A stretch of 34,099 nt of DNA, taken from NCBI GenBank assembly GCA_020743695.1, contig DYUK01000017.1, positions 1 through 34,099 on the forward strand, written 5' to 3'. Position numbers and translations under genes: made by a program. The number at the start of each line of letters is the position of its first letter. Position 1 is the first letter of the stretch. Positions 14,773-23,015 of this stretch are shown one piece after another. This DNA comes from Brevibacterium senegalense (lineage in GTDB: Bacteria; Actinomycetota; Actinomycetes; Actinomycetales; Brevibacteriaceae). The notes under the pieces are model-generated. The model worked only from the letters and a program-made list of their open reading frames with translations, was not told the DNA's origin and did not search any database.

Positions 14773-15662
14773 GCCAGGCGCGCCCGCAGGCGCTCGTCAC
14801 GCCGGTAGGGCACCAGGAGGACGCTCGAGGCGGCGTCCGTGAGGACGGCGGAGCTGGTGCGACCCAGCTGCGAGGTCATCCCGGCGAACACGCCGGCGCC
14901 GCGCTTGCCCAGGACGACCAGGTCGGCCGTCTCCGAGGCCGTCAGCAGCAGCTGCGCCGGGTCGCCCGCGAGCTCCTCCAGTTCGATCGTGAGGTCGGGG
15001 AAATCCTCGTGCAACCAGCCGACGGCCGCCTCCGCGCCCGCATGCGTCGCATCCCGACCGCCCAGGGTGTCCGGCGCGACGAGGACATGGAGGGTCCAGC
15101 CGCTGCGCACCGCCAGAGATGCCGCGTCCTGCGCGGCGACGTGCGAGTACTCGGAGGTGTCGAGGCCCACGACGATGCGTCCGCCGTCGCGGGCGGGGTG
15201 GGAGGCCGGGTCGTCGAACTCGCTGCCGGCCGTCACCGTGTGGACCAGGACGGCGCTGAGCGCGTGGCCGGGCAGACCGAAGCTGACGGTCCCGATCCGA
15301 CGGCTGTTGACGCGGCCGGCGCCGTGGCGTCCCAGCACCAGCAGGCCCGCGTCGTCCGCACGCTGGGTCAGCTCCTCGGCCGCATCGCCCACGACGACCT
15401 CGGCGTCGATCCGGGTGCCGGCGGCACCGTCCGGGTGCGCCGCGTCGAGGGCTTCGAGCCGGGTCCGCAGATCCGCGAGCACGGTGGTGCCGGTCTCCCG
15501 CAGGTCCGCCTCGTCGTCGATCTCGAGGTGGGCGGGGGTGACGACGTGGACGAGTCGGAGTCCGCGCTCCGTGCCCCGCAGCTCCTTGAGAGCCCAGGCG
15601 GCGGCCTCTGCGCTCTGATCCGATCCATCGACACCGACGATCACGTCTCCGCTGAGGTGCAC
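14769..15662 (-). CDS. Tandem-domain universal stress protein
   Basis: A 297-residue cytoplasmic protein made of two UspA domains. The first begins DVIVGVDGSDQSAEAAAWAL and has the nucleotide motif GRHGAGRVNSRRIGT, the canonical G-x2-G-x9-G-T. The second begins RIVVGLDTSEYSHVAAQDA and carries GKRGAGVFAGMTSQLGRTS, where the final glycine is two residues later than the consensus, so its ATP binding is less certain. The GTG at 15662 is chosen because AGGAGG lies 4 nt upstream and the first strand of domain 1 follows at once. Upstream ATGs give a non-homologous tail reaching toward the tRNA terminator. It is translationally coupled to the NrtR-like gene. Confidence 0.92.
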   Translation of the reverse strand: MHLSGDVIVGVDGSDQSAEAAAWALKELRGTERGLRLVHVVTPAHLEIDDEADLRETGTTVLADLRTRLEALDAAHPDGAAGTRIDAEVVVGDAAEELTQRADDAGLLVLGRHGAGRVNSRRIGTVSFGLPGHALSAVLVHTVTAGSEFDDPASHPARDGGRIVVGLDTSEYSHVAAQDAASLAVRSGWTLHVLVAPDTLGGRDATHAGAEAAVGWLHEDFPDLTIELEELAGDPAQLLLTASETADLVVLGKRGAGVFAGMTSQLGRTSSAVLTDAASSVLLVPYRRDERLRARLA

Positions 15663-15693
15663 GGCGCCTCCTCTCCATCCGGGTTCACCTCTG

Positions 15694-15699
15694 ATCGTA
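15694..15699 (-). promoter_or_regulatory. Candidate -10 of the usp-nrtR-like operon
   Basis: TACGAT on the minus strand, about 31 nt before the GTG at 15662. It gives a short leader containing AGGAGG. Confidence 0.4.
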
Positions 15700-15760
15700 G
15701 TGAACTCCGGTGCGTTCCGGCAGGCCCGCCGCGCCGCGCGAGACATCCACGCGCACATGG

Positions 15761-15795
15761 CGGAAGCCCCGTCACCAGCGGTGACGGGGCTTCCG
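15761..15795 (-). terminator. Strong hairpin terminator after tRNA-Thr
   Basis: Perfect 16-bp arms (15761-15776 and 15780-15795) around a 3-nt loop. It starts 7 bp past the tRNA 3' end and has no T-tract, as is common in high-GC actinobacteria. It separates the tRNA from usp. Confidence 0.8.
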
Positions 15796-15801
15796 GGGCT
15801 G

Positions 15802-15874
15802 AGCCTCCTGTCGGAATCGAACCGACGACCTTTTCATTACGAGTGAAACGCTCTGCCGACTGAGCTAAGGAGGC
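15802..15874 (-). tRNA. tRNA-Thr (anticodon CGT)
   Basis: A 73-nt cloverleaf on the minus strand. The acceptor stem is GCCTCCT with AGGAGGC and discriminator T. The D-arm contains AGCTCAGTCGGCAGAGC. The anticodon stem TTTCA/TGAAA encloses the loop CTCGTAA, giving anticodon CGT (codon ACG). The T-arm is GTCGG-TTCGATT-CCGAC. The 3' CCA is not encoded. Confidence 0.96.
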
Positions 15875-15884
15875 AACGCGGAAT

Positions 15885-15914
15885 AGCCTAACCCCACGGG
15901 GACCGCAGCGTCAA
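15885..15914 (-). promoter_or_regulatory. Promoter of tRNA-Thr
   Basis: On the minus strand, TTGACG (15909-15914) and TAGGCT (15885-15890) are separated by 18 bp, ending 10 bp before the mature 5' end. The -35 overlaps the stop codon of the LysR-type gene. Confidence 0.6.
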
Positions 15915-16819
15915 AACGGGATCAGATGCTCTCGCGCGGCCTCCTCCACGGCCGTGCTCAGACGGTCCAGGGCGGGCAGTTCCATCGCCCAGCGGTGCCA
16001 GTGGAGGTCGACGTCCAGCCGCGGCAGGCCGGGGATCCGGACGAGGTCTCCCACGTCCGGCAGGTCGGCCAGCAGCAGTTCGTGGACGCACCCCCAGCCC
16101 AGTCCGGCGCGCAGGCCGGTGAGGAACCCGTGCTGCTCGCCGATCATGTGGGCGGGAGGATCCGCCTCCACCCCGTTCTCCTCGCACCAGGCGCGCAGGA
16201 CCCGGTGCTGCAGCTCGTCCGCCGCTCCGAAGGTGAGGACCGGACACGTCGTGAGGTCGAGTCCGCCGTCGTCCGTCAGATGGCGAGCGGCCAGGGACTC
16301 GGAGACCACCGGCACGTACCGCATGCGCCCCAGGGGCGTCGCGGTGCAGCCGGTCTGGGCGGTGGGGAGCGAACTCAGTGCCGCGAGCACATCGCCGCGG
16401 GCCAGCGCCTGGTGTCCGATGTCCTGGTCCTCGACCCGGATCCGCATGACGACGTCGTCCCACTGCGCGGATTCCCGGATCACGTCCGTGAGCCACGTGC
16501 CCAGTGCATCGGCACCCACGGCGACGGGGAGCAGGGACCGGGCCGGGGCCTCGGCGGCGGGTGCCAGGGTCGCGACCAGGGCGGTGACCTGGCGGGCAGT
16601 GGCGAGCACGGCCTCGCCGGCGGCGGTGGCCCGCGGCGGCGTGGAGCGCACGATGAGCACGTGGCCCATCGTCGTCTCGAGGCCGCGGATGCGCTGGGAG
16701 ATCGCGGACGTGCTGACCCGCAGCGCATGGGCGGCGGCGTCGAAGCCGCCCTCGTCGATGATGGCGACGAGGGCCTCCAGCTGCGGGATGCTGGGGACGT
16801 CCCTCCGGTCTAAGCTCAT
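15911..16819 (-). CDS. LysR-type regulator, LysG/ArgP-like
   Basis: A 302-residue LysR-type activator. The N-terminal winged helix includes QLEALVAIIDEGGFDAAAHA and LRVSTSAISQRIRGLETTMG, and the effector domain follows. The divergent LysE/ArgO exporter gene 71 bp away is the classic arrangement in which LysG/ArgP senses lysine, arginine or another basic amino acid and activates export. The assignment to that subgroup rests on both the family blocks and this pairing. The ATG at 16819 is chosen over one at 16852 because TAAGGT ends 7 nt upstream, a leaderless arrangement, and the HTH begins at the expected distance. Confidence 0.88.
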   Translation of the reverse strand: MSLDRRDVPSIPQLEALVAIIDEGGFDAAAHALRVSTSAISQRIRGLETTMGHVLIVRSTPPRATAAGEAVLATARQVTALVATLAPAAEAPARSLLPVAVGADALGTWLTDVIRESAQWDDVVMRIRVEDQDIGHQALARGDVLAALSSLPTAQTGCTATPLGRMRYVPVVSESLAARHLTDDGGLDLTTCPVLTFGAADELQHRVLRAWCEENGVEADPPAHMIGEQHGFLTGLRAGLGWGCVHELLLADLPDVGDLVRIPGLPRLDVDLHWHRWAMELPALDRLSTAVEEAAREHLIPF

Positions 16820-16826
16820 GAAGACC

Positions 16827-16832
16827 ACCTTA
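16827..16832 (-). promoter_or_regulatory. -10 box of the leaderless lysG-like gene
   Basis: TAAGGT on the minus strand ends 7 nt before the ATG at 16819. It shares the 71-bp divergent region with the exporter promoter. Confidence 0.5.
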
Positions 16833-16877
16833 ACGACCTGAAGGCTGTGCACGTGGACTTCACGCTCGTGCGCGCTC

Positions 16878-16883
16878 TACGGT
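16878..16883 (+). promoter_or_regulatory. -10 box of the leaderless lysE-like gene
   Basis: TACGGT ends 7 nt before the ATG at 16891; no Shine-Dalgarno is present. Confidence 0.5.
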
Positions 16884-16890
16884 CGAGCCC

Positions 16891-17514
16891 ATGACCGTCG
16901 TCTCCGTCCTCCTCATCGGCTTCCTCACCGGCATCGGACTCATCGTCGCGATCGGGCCCCAGAACGCGCTGGTCCTGCGACAGGGGGTGCGCCGCGAGCA
17001 CGTCGCGGTCGTCGTGGCGGTGTGCGCGGTGTCGGACATCATCCTCATCGGGGTGGGCACCGCCGGGATCGGCGTCGTCTTCGAGACGGCCCCGTGGATC
17101 GTCCAGGTCATGCGCTGGGGCGGCGTCGCGTACCTGCTGTGGTTCGCGTTCACGAGCCTGCGGTCCGCGTTCGGACCTGCCACGTCGATGCAGCTGTCGA
17201 CGGCGGGAGGTGCGGCGCCACCGGTGCGGAGTGCGTGGGCCGTCGCGGGTGCGACTGCGGCGCTCACGTGGCTCAACCCACACGTCTACCTCGACACCGT
17301 CGTCATGCTGGGCACCGTCGCGAACCAGCAGGCGCTGCCGTGGGTGTTCGCGGTGGGCGCGATGCTGGGGTCGCTCGTGTGGTTCGCGGCCCTGGGATAC
17401 GGCGCGCACCTGCTGGCACCCGTCCTGCGCAGCCCGCGGGCGTGGCGCGCGATCGATGCAGGCATCGCGGTCGTCATGCTGCTGGTCGCCGCGAAGCTCG
17501 CGTTCGCGTTCTGA
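16891..17514 (+). CDS. LysE/ArgO-family amino-acid exporter
   Basis: A 207-residue inner-membrane protein with about six hydrophobic segments, the usual size and topology of LysE/ArgO exporters of lysine and arginine. The N-terminal block GIGLIVAIGPQNALVLRQGV carries the family's GPQN motif. LTWLNPHVYLDTVVMLG is the second conserved block, with the Asn-Pro-His signature. The gene is divergent from the LysG/ArgP-like regulator, which supports basic amino-acid export. The start at 16891 directly precedes the first membrane segment. I see no clear terminator after it. The following 182 bp hold a repeated tcgcgggcacctg (from 17545 and again about 33 bp later) and a possible promoter for the M20 gene. 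Confidence 0.93.
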   Translation: MTVVSVLLIGFLTGIGLIVAIGPQNALVLRQGVRREHVAVVVAVCAVSDIILIGVGTAGIGVVFETAPWIVQVMRWGGVAYLLWFAFTSLRSAFGPATSMQLSTAGGAAPPVRSAWAVAGATAALTWLNPHVYLDTVVMLGTVANQQALPWVFAVGAMLGSLVWFAALGYGAHLLAPVLRSPRAWRAIDAGIAVVMLLVAAKLAFAF

Positions 17515-17614
17515 GGCGCGGGGGGCGTCCGGAGGCTCCCGTCGTCGCGGGCACCTGCCGTCGCGGCTGGGTGTCATCGCGGGCACCTGTAGTCGGCCCG
17601 AGCGCGGCATCGCG

Positions 17615-17620
17615 TACCCT
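17615..17620 (+). promoter_or_regulatory. Candidate -10 of the M20 peptidase gene
   Basis: TACCCT in the lysE-M20 gap would start a message about 70 nt before the ATG at 17697. In-frame GTG codons at 17640 and 17682 lie between them. Confidence 0.3.
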
Positions 17621-17696
17621 CAGCACCAGCGACCAGACGGTGCTACGACGCATCAAGCAGTGCAAGGACGACGGAACAGGGGTGTGCGCACAGGTG

Positions 17697-18902
17697 ATGA
17701 GGTTCTCGGAGGAGAAGGTCGGGGAGTTCCTCGAGGATTTCCGCACTCTCGTCGAATGCGAGTCCCCGTCCAGCGACCCGCAGGCGCTGGCCTCCAGCGC
17801 GCGCCTCGTCGCAGAGATCGGTGAGCGCATCACCGGCATCCGCCCCAGCATCAGCACGATCGAGGGGTACCCGCACGTCCTCTTCCACATCGGCACCGGT
17901 CCCCGGCGCGTCCTGCTGGTGGGCCACCACGACACCGTGTGGCCGCGCGGCACGCTCACGACCATGCCGTGGTCCGTCAGCGGTGAGCGCGTGACCGGAC
18001 CCGGCACGGACGACATGAAGGGCGGGATCCTCATCGCCCTCCACGCGGTGGGCGCACTGGTGCGGGAGAGGGACGAGGAGGAGCTGGACGGCATCACGAT
18101 CCTCATCACCGCGGACGAGGAGCTGGGCTCCCCTACCTCGCAGCCGCTCATCGAGCGTCTTTCCCGCGAGGCCGAGGCCGTTCTGGTCTTCGAGTCCGGC
18201 GGCACCGCGGGCCAGGTGAAGATCGCTCGCAAGGGGGTGGCGATCTACAGCCTCGAGGTGGTGGGGCGCGCCGCCCACGCCGGCGTCGAGCCCGAGCGCG
18301 GGGTCAATGCCGCGGTCGAGGCCGCCCACCAGATCCTCGCGATCGAGGCGCTGGGCGACACCGACGGGGCCACGACCGTCGTCCCCGCGGTGACGCGGGC
18401 CGGGACGACGACGAACACGGTGCCGGCGCGGGCGCGCATCGGCATCGACTCGCGCGCGCTCACGTCTGCGGAGCAGCAGCGGGTCGACCAGGCGCTGCGT
18501 GATCTGGTGCCGCGCCACCCCGAGGCGCAGCTGGTGCTGCACGGCGGCATCAACCGCCCGCCACTCGAGGAGGACACGGCCCGCGCTCTCTTCACCCGCG
18601 CGCAGGAGACGGCTGCACAGCTGGGCCACCCGCCGCTCGAGGCCGTGCGTGTAGGCGGAGGGTCGGACGCGAACTTCGCCGCCGGCATGGGCGCACCCAC
18701 ACTGGACGGACTGGGCACGGTGGGCGGCGGCTCCCACGCGGACGACGAGCACGCCCTGCTGTCCTGGATCCCCCGCCGCATCGAACTCACGGCCGCACTG
18801 GTCGCCTCACTGCTCCAGGCCCCGGTCCCACGCCCCGCTGCGGCGCCGCGGCGAGCGTCCGGTCCGCGGTCGGCCCGCACGGACGCCGGCGTGGGGTCGT
18901 GA
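17697..18902 (+). CDS. M20-family metallopeptidase (glutamate carboxypeptidase/CPG2-like)
   Basis: A 401-residue dizinc hydrolase, cytoplasmic since no signal peptide is seen. The metal and catalytic positions are clear: LLVGHHDTVWPRG (His77, Asp79), GPGTDDMKGG (bridging Asp105 or Asp106), ITADEELGS (Glu141-Glu142), VFESGG (Glu166) and GTVGGGSHADDEH near the C-terminus (last His ligand). The dimerisation domain lies around VVGRAAHAGVEPERGVNA. M20 enzymes of this type remove C-terminal amino acids such as glutamate from peptides or folate-like substrates; the substrate here is not known. An Ala/Pro/Arg-rich tail ends the protein. The ATG at 17697 lacks a good ribosome site, so GTG 17682 or 17640 remain possible starts. 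Confidence 0.9.
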   Translation: MRFSEEKVGEFLEDFRTLVECESPSSDPQALASSARLVAEIGERITGIRPSISTIEGYPHVLFHIGTGPRRVLLVGHHDTVWPRGTLTTMPWSVSGERVTGPGTDDMKGGILIALHAVGALVRERDEEELDGITILITADEELGSPTSQPLIERLSREAEAVLVFESGGTAGQVKIARKGVAIYSLEVVGRAAHAGVEPERGVNAAVEAAHQILAIEALGDTDGATTVVPAVTRAGTTTNTVPARARIGIDSRALTSAEQQRVDQALRDLVPRHPEAQLVLHGGINRPPLEEDTARALFTRAQETAAQLGHPPLEAVRVGGGSDANFAAGMGAPTLDGLGTVGGGSHADDEHALLSWIPRRIELTAALVASLLQAPVPRPAAAPRRASGPRSARTDAGVGS

Positions 18903-18941
18903 GCCGTCGGTTCGTGAGCCGTCGGTTGGTGAGCCGACAGG
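18898..18941. repeat. 15-bp tandem duplication at the 3' end of the M20 gene
   Basis: cgtgagccgtcggtt occurs exactly at 18898-18912 and 18913-18927, followed by a diverged third unit (ggtgagccgacagg). The first copy contains the M20 stop codon region. A separate gctcaggccgt repeat (18969 and 18989) precedes and includes the holB stop. Confidence 0.7.
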
Positions 18942-18990
18942 TCGTGATCGGCCGAGTGTGACGAGTCAGCTCAGGCCGTAACGGTTCGGC

Positions 18991-20136
18991 TCAGGCCGTG
19001 ATCCAAGGGTTCGACAGTCCGATGAAGGCGGACTCGACGATGAGCGCCGGTGCCATGGTGGTGCCCAGCCGCTCCCGCGCCTGACGCAGCACGTCGATGC
19101 GCATGAGGGTCGTGTTCGCGTCGCCCTCCGCCGCGAGCGAGGCGATCCGCTCGTCCTCCTCGACGTTGATCCGCCCGGATTCCGCTCCCAGCTGCTGGGC
19201 GAGGACATCGCGGTAGAGCGAGAGCAGCTCGATGAAGATCGAGTCCAGCTCGTCATTGCGGGCGCGCACGTCGCGGCGCTTCTGCTCCTCCTCGAGACGC
19301 CGGATCTGCGCCCGCGCGCTGGGCGGCACCCGGGTGCCCGCCTCGACGCCCAGGGTCCGCAGCAACTGCTCCTTCTCCTGGGCGTTGCGCTCCTCCGTGC
19401 GCTCCTTCGCCCGTTCCTTCGCCATGTCGACGATGCGGGCGGCCAGCCGCACGGTCGATCCGATCGAGCGCAGCTGCCGGGGGATGTCGAGGACGACGGC
19501 GCGCTCGCTGCGCGCGTTCGGTGCGGTCGCGAGTCTGCGGGCGCGGCCGATGTGGCTCTGCGAGGCGTGTGCCGCCCAGCGCGCCGTGTCCGGGTCGATC
19601 CCCGCGCTGGACTCCAGGAGTGCCGCGACGGCCTGTGGGCTGGGCACGCGCAGGGTGACGCTGCGGCAGCGGGACCGGATCGTCGTGAGGACGTCCTGCG
19701 GGCTGGGGGCGCAGAGGATCCACACGGTCTGCGGCGGGGGCTCCTCGATCGCCTTGAGGAGGACGTTCGAGGTGCGCTCCGCCATGCGGTCCGCGTCCTC
19801 GATGATGACGACGCGCCAGGGCGCATTCGCGGGAGCTTGGTGGGCGGTCGCCACGAGTGAGCGGACCTCGTCGATCGAGATGACGGACTTCTGCGTCGAC
19901 AGGACCGTCATCGATTCGTGGGTGCCGCCCAGCGCACGCCGGACGTCCGGCTCGTCCCGGTCCTGTCCGGGTGCCAGCAGGGCGGCAGCGAAGGCGCGCG
20001 CCGCATTCGACCGTCCCGATCCGGGTGGTCCCGTCAGCAGCCACGCGTGCGTCATCGCGGGTGAGCCCGGTTCCGCCGCGCGCGCCAGGTCTGCGACCGC
20101 CCGCTCCTGTCCCACGAGTTCGTGCCAGACGCTCAT
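18991..20136 (-). CDS. holB: DNA polymerase III, delta-prime subunit
   Basis: A 381-residue clamp-loader subunit. The AAA+ part begins WHELVGQERAVADLARAA. It has a degenerate P-loop GPPGSGRSNAA (Arg-Ser in place of Lys-Ser/Thr, as usual for delta-prime), VVIIEDADRMAERTSNVLLK and the SRC motif in TIRSRCRSV, which provides the arginine finger to its neighbour. The zinc-binding cysteine cluster usually found after the P-loop is missing: the segment LLAPGQDRDEPDVRRALGGT contains no cysteine. A charged coiled stretch (KERAKERTEERNAQEKEQ) precedes the C-terminal collar domain. The ATG overlaps the tmk stop as ATGA, the conserved tmk-holB coupling of actinobacteria. Confidence 0.93.
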   Translation of the reverse strand: MSVWHELVGQERAVADLARAAEPGSPAMTHAWLLTGPPGSGRSNAARAFAAALLAPGQDRDEPDVRRALGGTHESMTVLSTQKSVISIDEVRSLVATAHQAPANAPWRVVIIEDADRMAERTSNVLLKAIEEPPPQTVWILCAPSPQDVLTTIRSRCRSVTLRVPSPQAVAALLESSAGIDPDTARWAAHASQSHIGRARRLATAPNARSERAVVLDIPRQLRSIGSTVRLAARIVDMAKERAKERTEERNAQEKEQLLRTLGVEAGTRVPPSARAQIRRLEEEQKRRDVRARNDELDSIFIELLSLYRDVLAQQLGAESGRINVEEDERIASLAAEGDANTTLMRIDVLRQARERLGTTMAPALIVESAFIGLSNPWITA

Positions 20137-22904
20137 CGGGGGCCCGCACCGCCGGGTCCTCGCTGGTCGCCGTCGCGCTGCGACCGGAGCCGCTCACGGG
20201 CCCGGCGCTCGATCTCCGCCTGCGCCCGCAGTCGTTCACGGCTGGACTGGCGCGCCTGCGAGGCCGCCTTGGGCCGCTCGACCGTGGGCGGTTGGACCAC
20301 AGGAGGCTCGACGGGCGGGGCGACCGGCGACTGGCCGACGGCCGGCTGCACCGTCGTGGGCGCCTCCGACGCGTCCACGACCTCATCGTGCGGCGCAGCT
20401 TCCTGACGTTCCTGTTCCTGGCGCGCCGATTCCTGCGGACGGACCTTCGGCACCGCCCGGGTCTCGTCCTCACTGCCGACGGGTGCCGCGGCGGCCTGGG
20501 GCGACGACGCCGGTGGCGACGGCGCGTTCACGACCCGCGTCTCATCCTCACTGCCGACGGCCACCGCAGGCCCCGCGGGCTTCACCGGTTCCGCAAACCC
20601 CGCCGCCTCATCCGCGCGACCAGCGGCACCGTCACCCTCCACCGACGCCGACTCCGCGCGCTCCGCCATCCGCTCGAGGACGACCGCGAGCACCTGCTGG
20701 GCGACCGTGTCGATGTCGCGCCCGGCGTCGACGATCGCGTACCGGTGCGGTGCCGCCTGCGCGAAGTCGAGGAACGCGCGGCGCACCGCGGTGTGGAACG
20801 TCGAATCGAGGGAGTCCAGGTGGTTCTCGTCGCCCCGCTTGCTGGTCCGCTGGCGGGCGACGGCCGGATTCACGTCGAGGACGATCGTGAGGTCTGGCTG
20901 GAGTCCCTCCGTCGCCCAGCGCGACAGCGCGGTGATCTCCTCGTCGCCCAGGTCCCGGCCCGCGGCCTGGTAGGCCCGCGAGGAGTCGATGTACCGGTCC
21001 GTGATGACGATCCCGTTGCGCTCGATGATGGGCCGGATGAGCGAGGCGACGTGGTGCGCGCGGTCCGCTGCGAACACGAGCGCCTCGGCCCGGTGGGTGA
21101 CACCGTCGCCGTCCAGGACGACGGACCGCAGCTTCGTGCCCGCCTCCGTGCCGCCGGGTTCGCGGGTCGTGACGACCTCCCGCGCACCGCGGTCGCGCAG
21201 CGCGTCCGCCAGCAGGTGGATCTGCGTGCTCTTGCCGGTGCCGTCGCCGCCCTCGATCGCGATGAAGAAGCCGCGGTCGACGTCTGCTCCGCCCGAGGCC
21301 GCAGCCCCCTGCGCATCCGTCGCGCCACCCAGCGCGGCCAGGCCGAAGCCGTCGCCTGGATCTCCCTGCTCACCGTCGAGCGTGGGGACAGGTGCGGTCG
21401 CATCCCGATCGTGCTCGGCGGGTCCGTTCTCTGCGGAGTCCTCCTCCGCCACGTCACCCACTGCCGCGACCTGCGCTGCCGGAGCATCCTGCCCCGCTGC
21501 CTGGCTTCCCCACGACTGCTCGGCCGGGTCCTGCTCGTCTGCGGACGGCCGATCCCGGTCCGCGTCCGTCTGCGCGGCGTGTCCGGCAGCGGCCGGCACC
21601 CGGAACGCGTGGACGACGTCGATGCCCAGCCCGCGGATCCCGGTGGGACCGAACGTGAAGAGCGCGATGACACCGCCTGCCAGCGCGACCAGGCCGATGA
21701 GGACGTACGCGAGGTCCGCGGGATGGACCGTCCACGACGCGTGCGCGCTGAGCGGCACCTCCGCCGTGACGCCCAAGGCCGCCACCACGACGGCACCGCC
21801 CATGCCGGCGAGTGCGCCGATCCGGCGGGAGAAGGAGTAGCGCTGGGCGCGCACGCCCAGGCCCACGAGGAACGCGACGCCGCCGGAGAGCACCGCCCGC
21901 CCGGACAGTTCCGTCAGCAGACCAGTCGCGATCGTGAGGACGCCCGCGGCGATGAGCGCGAAGGTCGTGAGGCGGGTGCGGGTCATGCCCGGGGCGAAGT
22001 CCGGGCCGGTCTCGAAGCCCACGGCCCAGCCCAGGAGCACCGCGCAGATGATGAACGACATCCCGCCCTGTCCGAAGCCCAGATCTGCGACGGACGGCTG
22101 GGCCAGCACTCCCACGGCCCCCAGGGTGGCGAACAGCAGGTGGCACGGCCACGCGGATGCGACGGCGGTGGCGGGGCGGGCCAGACCTGCGCGATCGAGG
22201 ACGTGCGCACCCGTGTCCGGCAGCTGGATCGCGTCCCGAGGCTTCGTCCGCATGAGCAGCAGCACACCCACCAGCACGATGAGTGCGCCCAGGAGCGCCA
22301 GCCACGGCATGACGGTGTGGCCGGCGCCCACGCCGCCCAGCAGCTGCGCCGCGTAGCTGGTCACGAGCGTGAGGACGGAGGCGACGCCCGCACTGCGCCA
22401 CGGCTTCACGCGGCTGTTGCGCACGAGGCTCAGCACGGCCGCGAACACGGCGCCCACGGCCAGCCCCATGACGACCGACAGCAGCGCGGAGACCACGAAC
22501 AGCGAGACGACGGCCAGCACCACCAGCGCGCCCGCTGCCGCGAGCGCGACCTTGATCGCAGTGCCGCCGGTCAGGCGCTTGGACGGGACGAACAGGCCCG
22601 CGACCCCCGCCGCTGCGACGGCTGCGTAGAGGAGGACAGCGGCGCGCGAGGAGAAGTCATCGGACTCCGTCAGCATCTGGATGCCGCGCAGTGCCGAGGG
22701 ATCGACGAACGCGGTGACCCCGAACGCGCCCACCGCACCGAAGCCCAGCGCCGCGGCGGCGAGGATGCTGAGCCAGGCGCCCACCTCGATCGTGAAGATC
22801 CTCAGCGCGTCGGGATCCGGTGTCGCCGCACCGGGTGTCCCGGCGGCGGCGCGCGCGTCCGGTGCGGACGGCGAGGAGGGGTTCGGAGTCGCGTCATCAG
22901 TCAC
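20133..22904 (-). CDS. tmk: Fusion of a 12-segment membrane domain and thymidylate kinase
   Basis: A 923-residue protein. Residues about 40-420 form roughly twelve hydrophobic segments resembling an MFS-like domain. An acidic linker (430-545) follows, then a full dTMP kinase (about 545-750): P-loop EGGDGTGKST (551-560), TREPGGTEAG (580-589), TDRYIDSSRAYQAAGRD (635-651) and DLTIVLDVNP (671-680). It phosphorylates dTMP to dTDP. A 170-residue disordered Pro/Ala/Gln tail contains VGSEDETR twice (783-790, 809-816) and ends in an Arg-rich helix. MFS-TMK fusions beside topA and holB are known from Streptomyces and relatives. The GTG at 22904 has TACCCT ending 7 nt upstream, so the message is leaderless; a longer frame to 23078 would overlap the divergent lplA start. 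It overlaps holB by 4 bp. Confidence 0.92.
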   Translation of the reverse strand: MTDDATPNPSSPSAPDARAAAGTPGAATPDPDALRIFTIEVGAWLSILAAAALGFGAVGAFGVTAFVDPSALRGIQMLTESDDFSSRAAVLLYAAVAAAGVAGLFVPSKRLTGGTAIKVALAAAGALVVLAVVSLFVVSALLSVVMGLAVGAVFAAVLSLVRNSRVKPWRSAGVASVLTLVTSYAAQLLGGVGAGHTVMPWLALLGALIVLVGVLLLMRTKPRDAIQLPDTGAHVLDRAGLARPATAVASAWPCHLLFATLGAVGVLAQPSVADLGFGQGGMSFIICAVLLGWAVGFETGPDFAPGMTRTRLTTFALIAAGVLTIATGLLTELSGRAVLSGGVAFLVGLGVRAQRYSFSRRIGALAGMGGAVVVAALGVTAEVPLSAHASWTVHPADLAYVLIGLVALAGGVIALFTFGPTGIRGLGIDVVHAFRVPAAAGHAAQTDADRDRPSADEQDPAEQSWGSQAAGQDAPAAQVAAVGDVAEEDSAENGPAEHDRDATAPVPTLDGEQGDPGDGFGLAALGGATDAQGAAASGGADVDRGFFIAIEGGDGTGKSTQIHLLADALRDRGAREVVTTREPGGTEAGTKLRSVVLDGDGVTHRAEALVFAADRAHHVASLIRPIIERNGIVITDRYIDSSRAYQAAGRDLGDEEITALSRWATEGLQPDLTIVLDVNPAVARQRTSKRGDENHLDSLDSTFHTAVRRAFLDFAQAAPHRYAIVDAGRDIDTVAQQVLAVVLERMAERAESASVEGDGAAGRADEAAGFAEPVKPAGPAVAVGSEDETRVVNAPSPPASSPQAAAAPVGSEDETRAVPKVRPQESARQEQERQEAAPHDEVVDASEAPTTVQPAVGQSPVAPPVEPPVVQPPTVERPKAASQARQSSRERLRAQAEIERRARERLRSQRDGDQRGPGGAGPR

Positions 22905-22911
22905 GTCTGCA

Positions 22912-22917
22912 AGGGTA
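22912..22917 (-). promoter_or_regulatory. -10 box of the leaderless tmk-holB operon
   Basis: TACCCT on the minus strand ends 7 nt before the GTG at 22904. A weak TTCCCG about 16 bp upstream could be the -35. Confidence 0.5.
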
Positions 22918-23015
22918 CCCGCGACCCCTGACACGGGAACGGATCGCAGGAACCGGGCGCCCCCACGGCCTCGGGCCCTTCGACCGGCGGGACCGGGGCT
23001 CGGGGGCCACGGACG

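Noticed and set aside
19971-22931. Plus-strand open frame of nearly 1000 codons opposite tmk
   Set aside because: Arginine-rich shadow translation; the minus strand carries intact thymidylate kinase and membrane segments.
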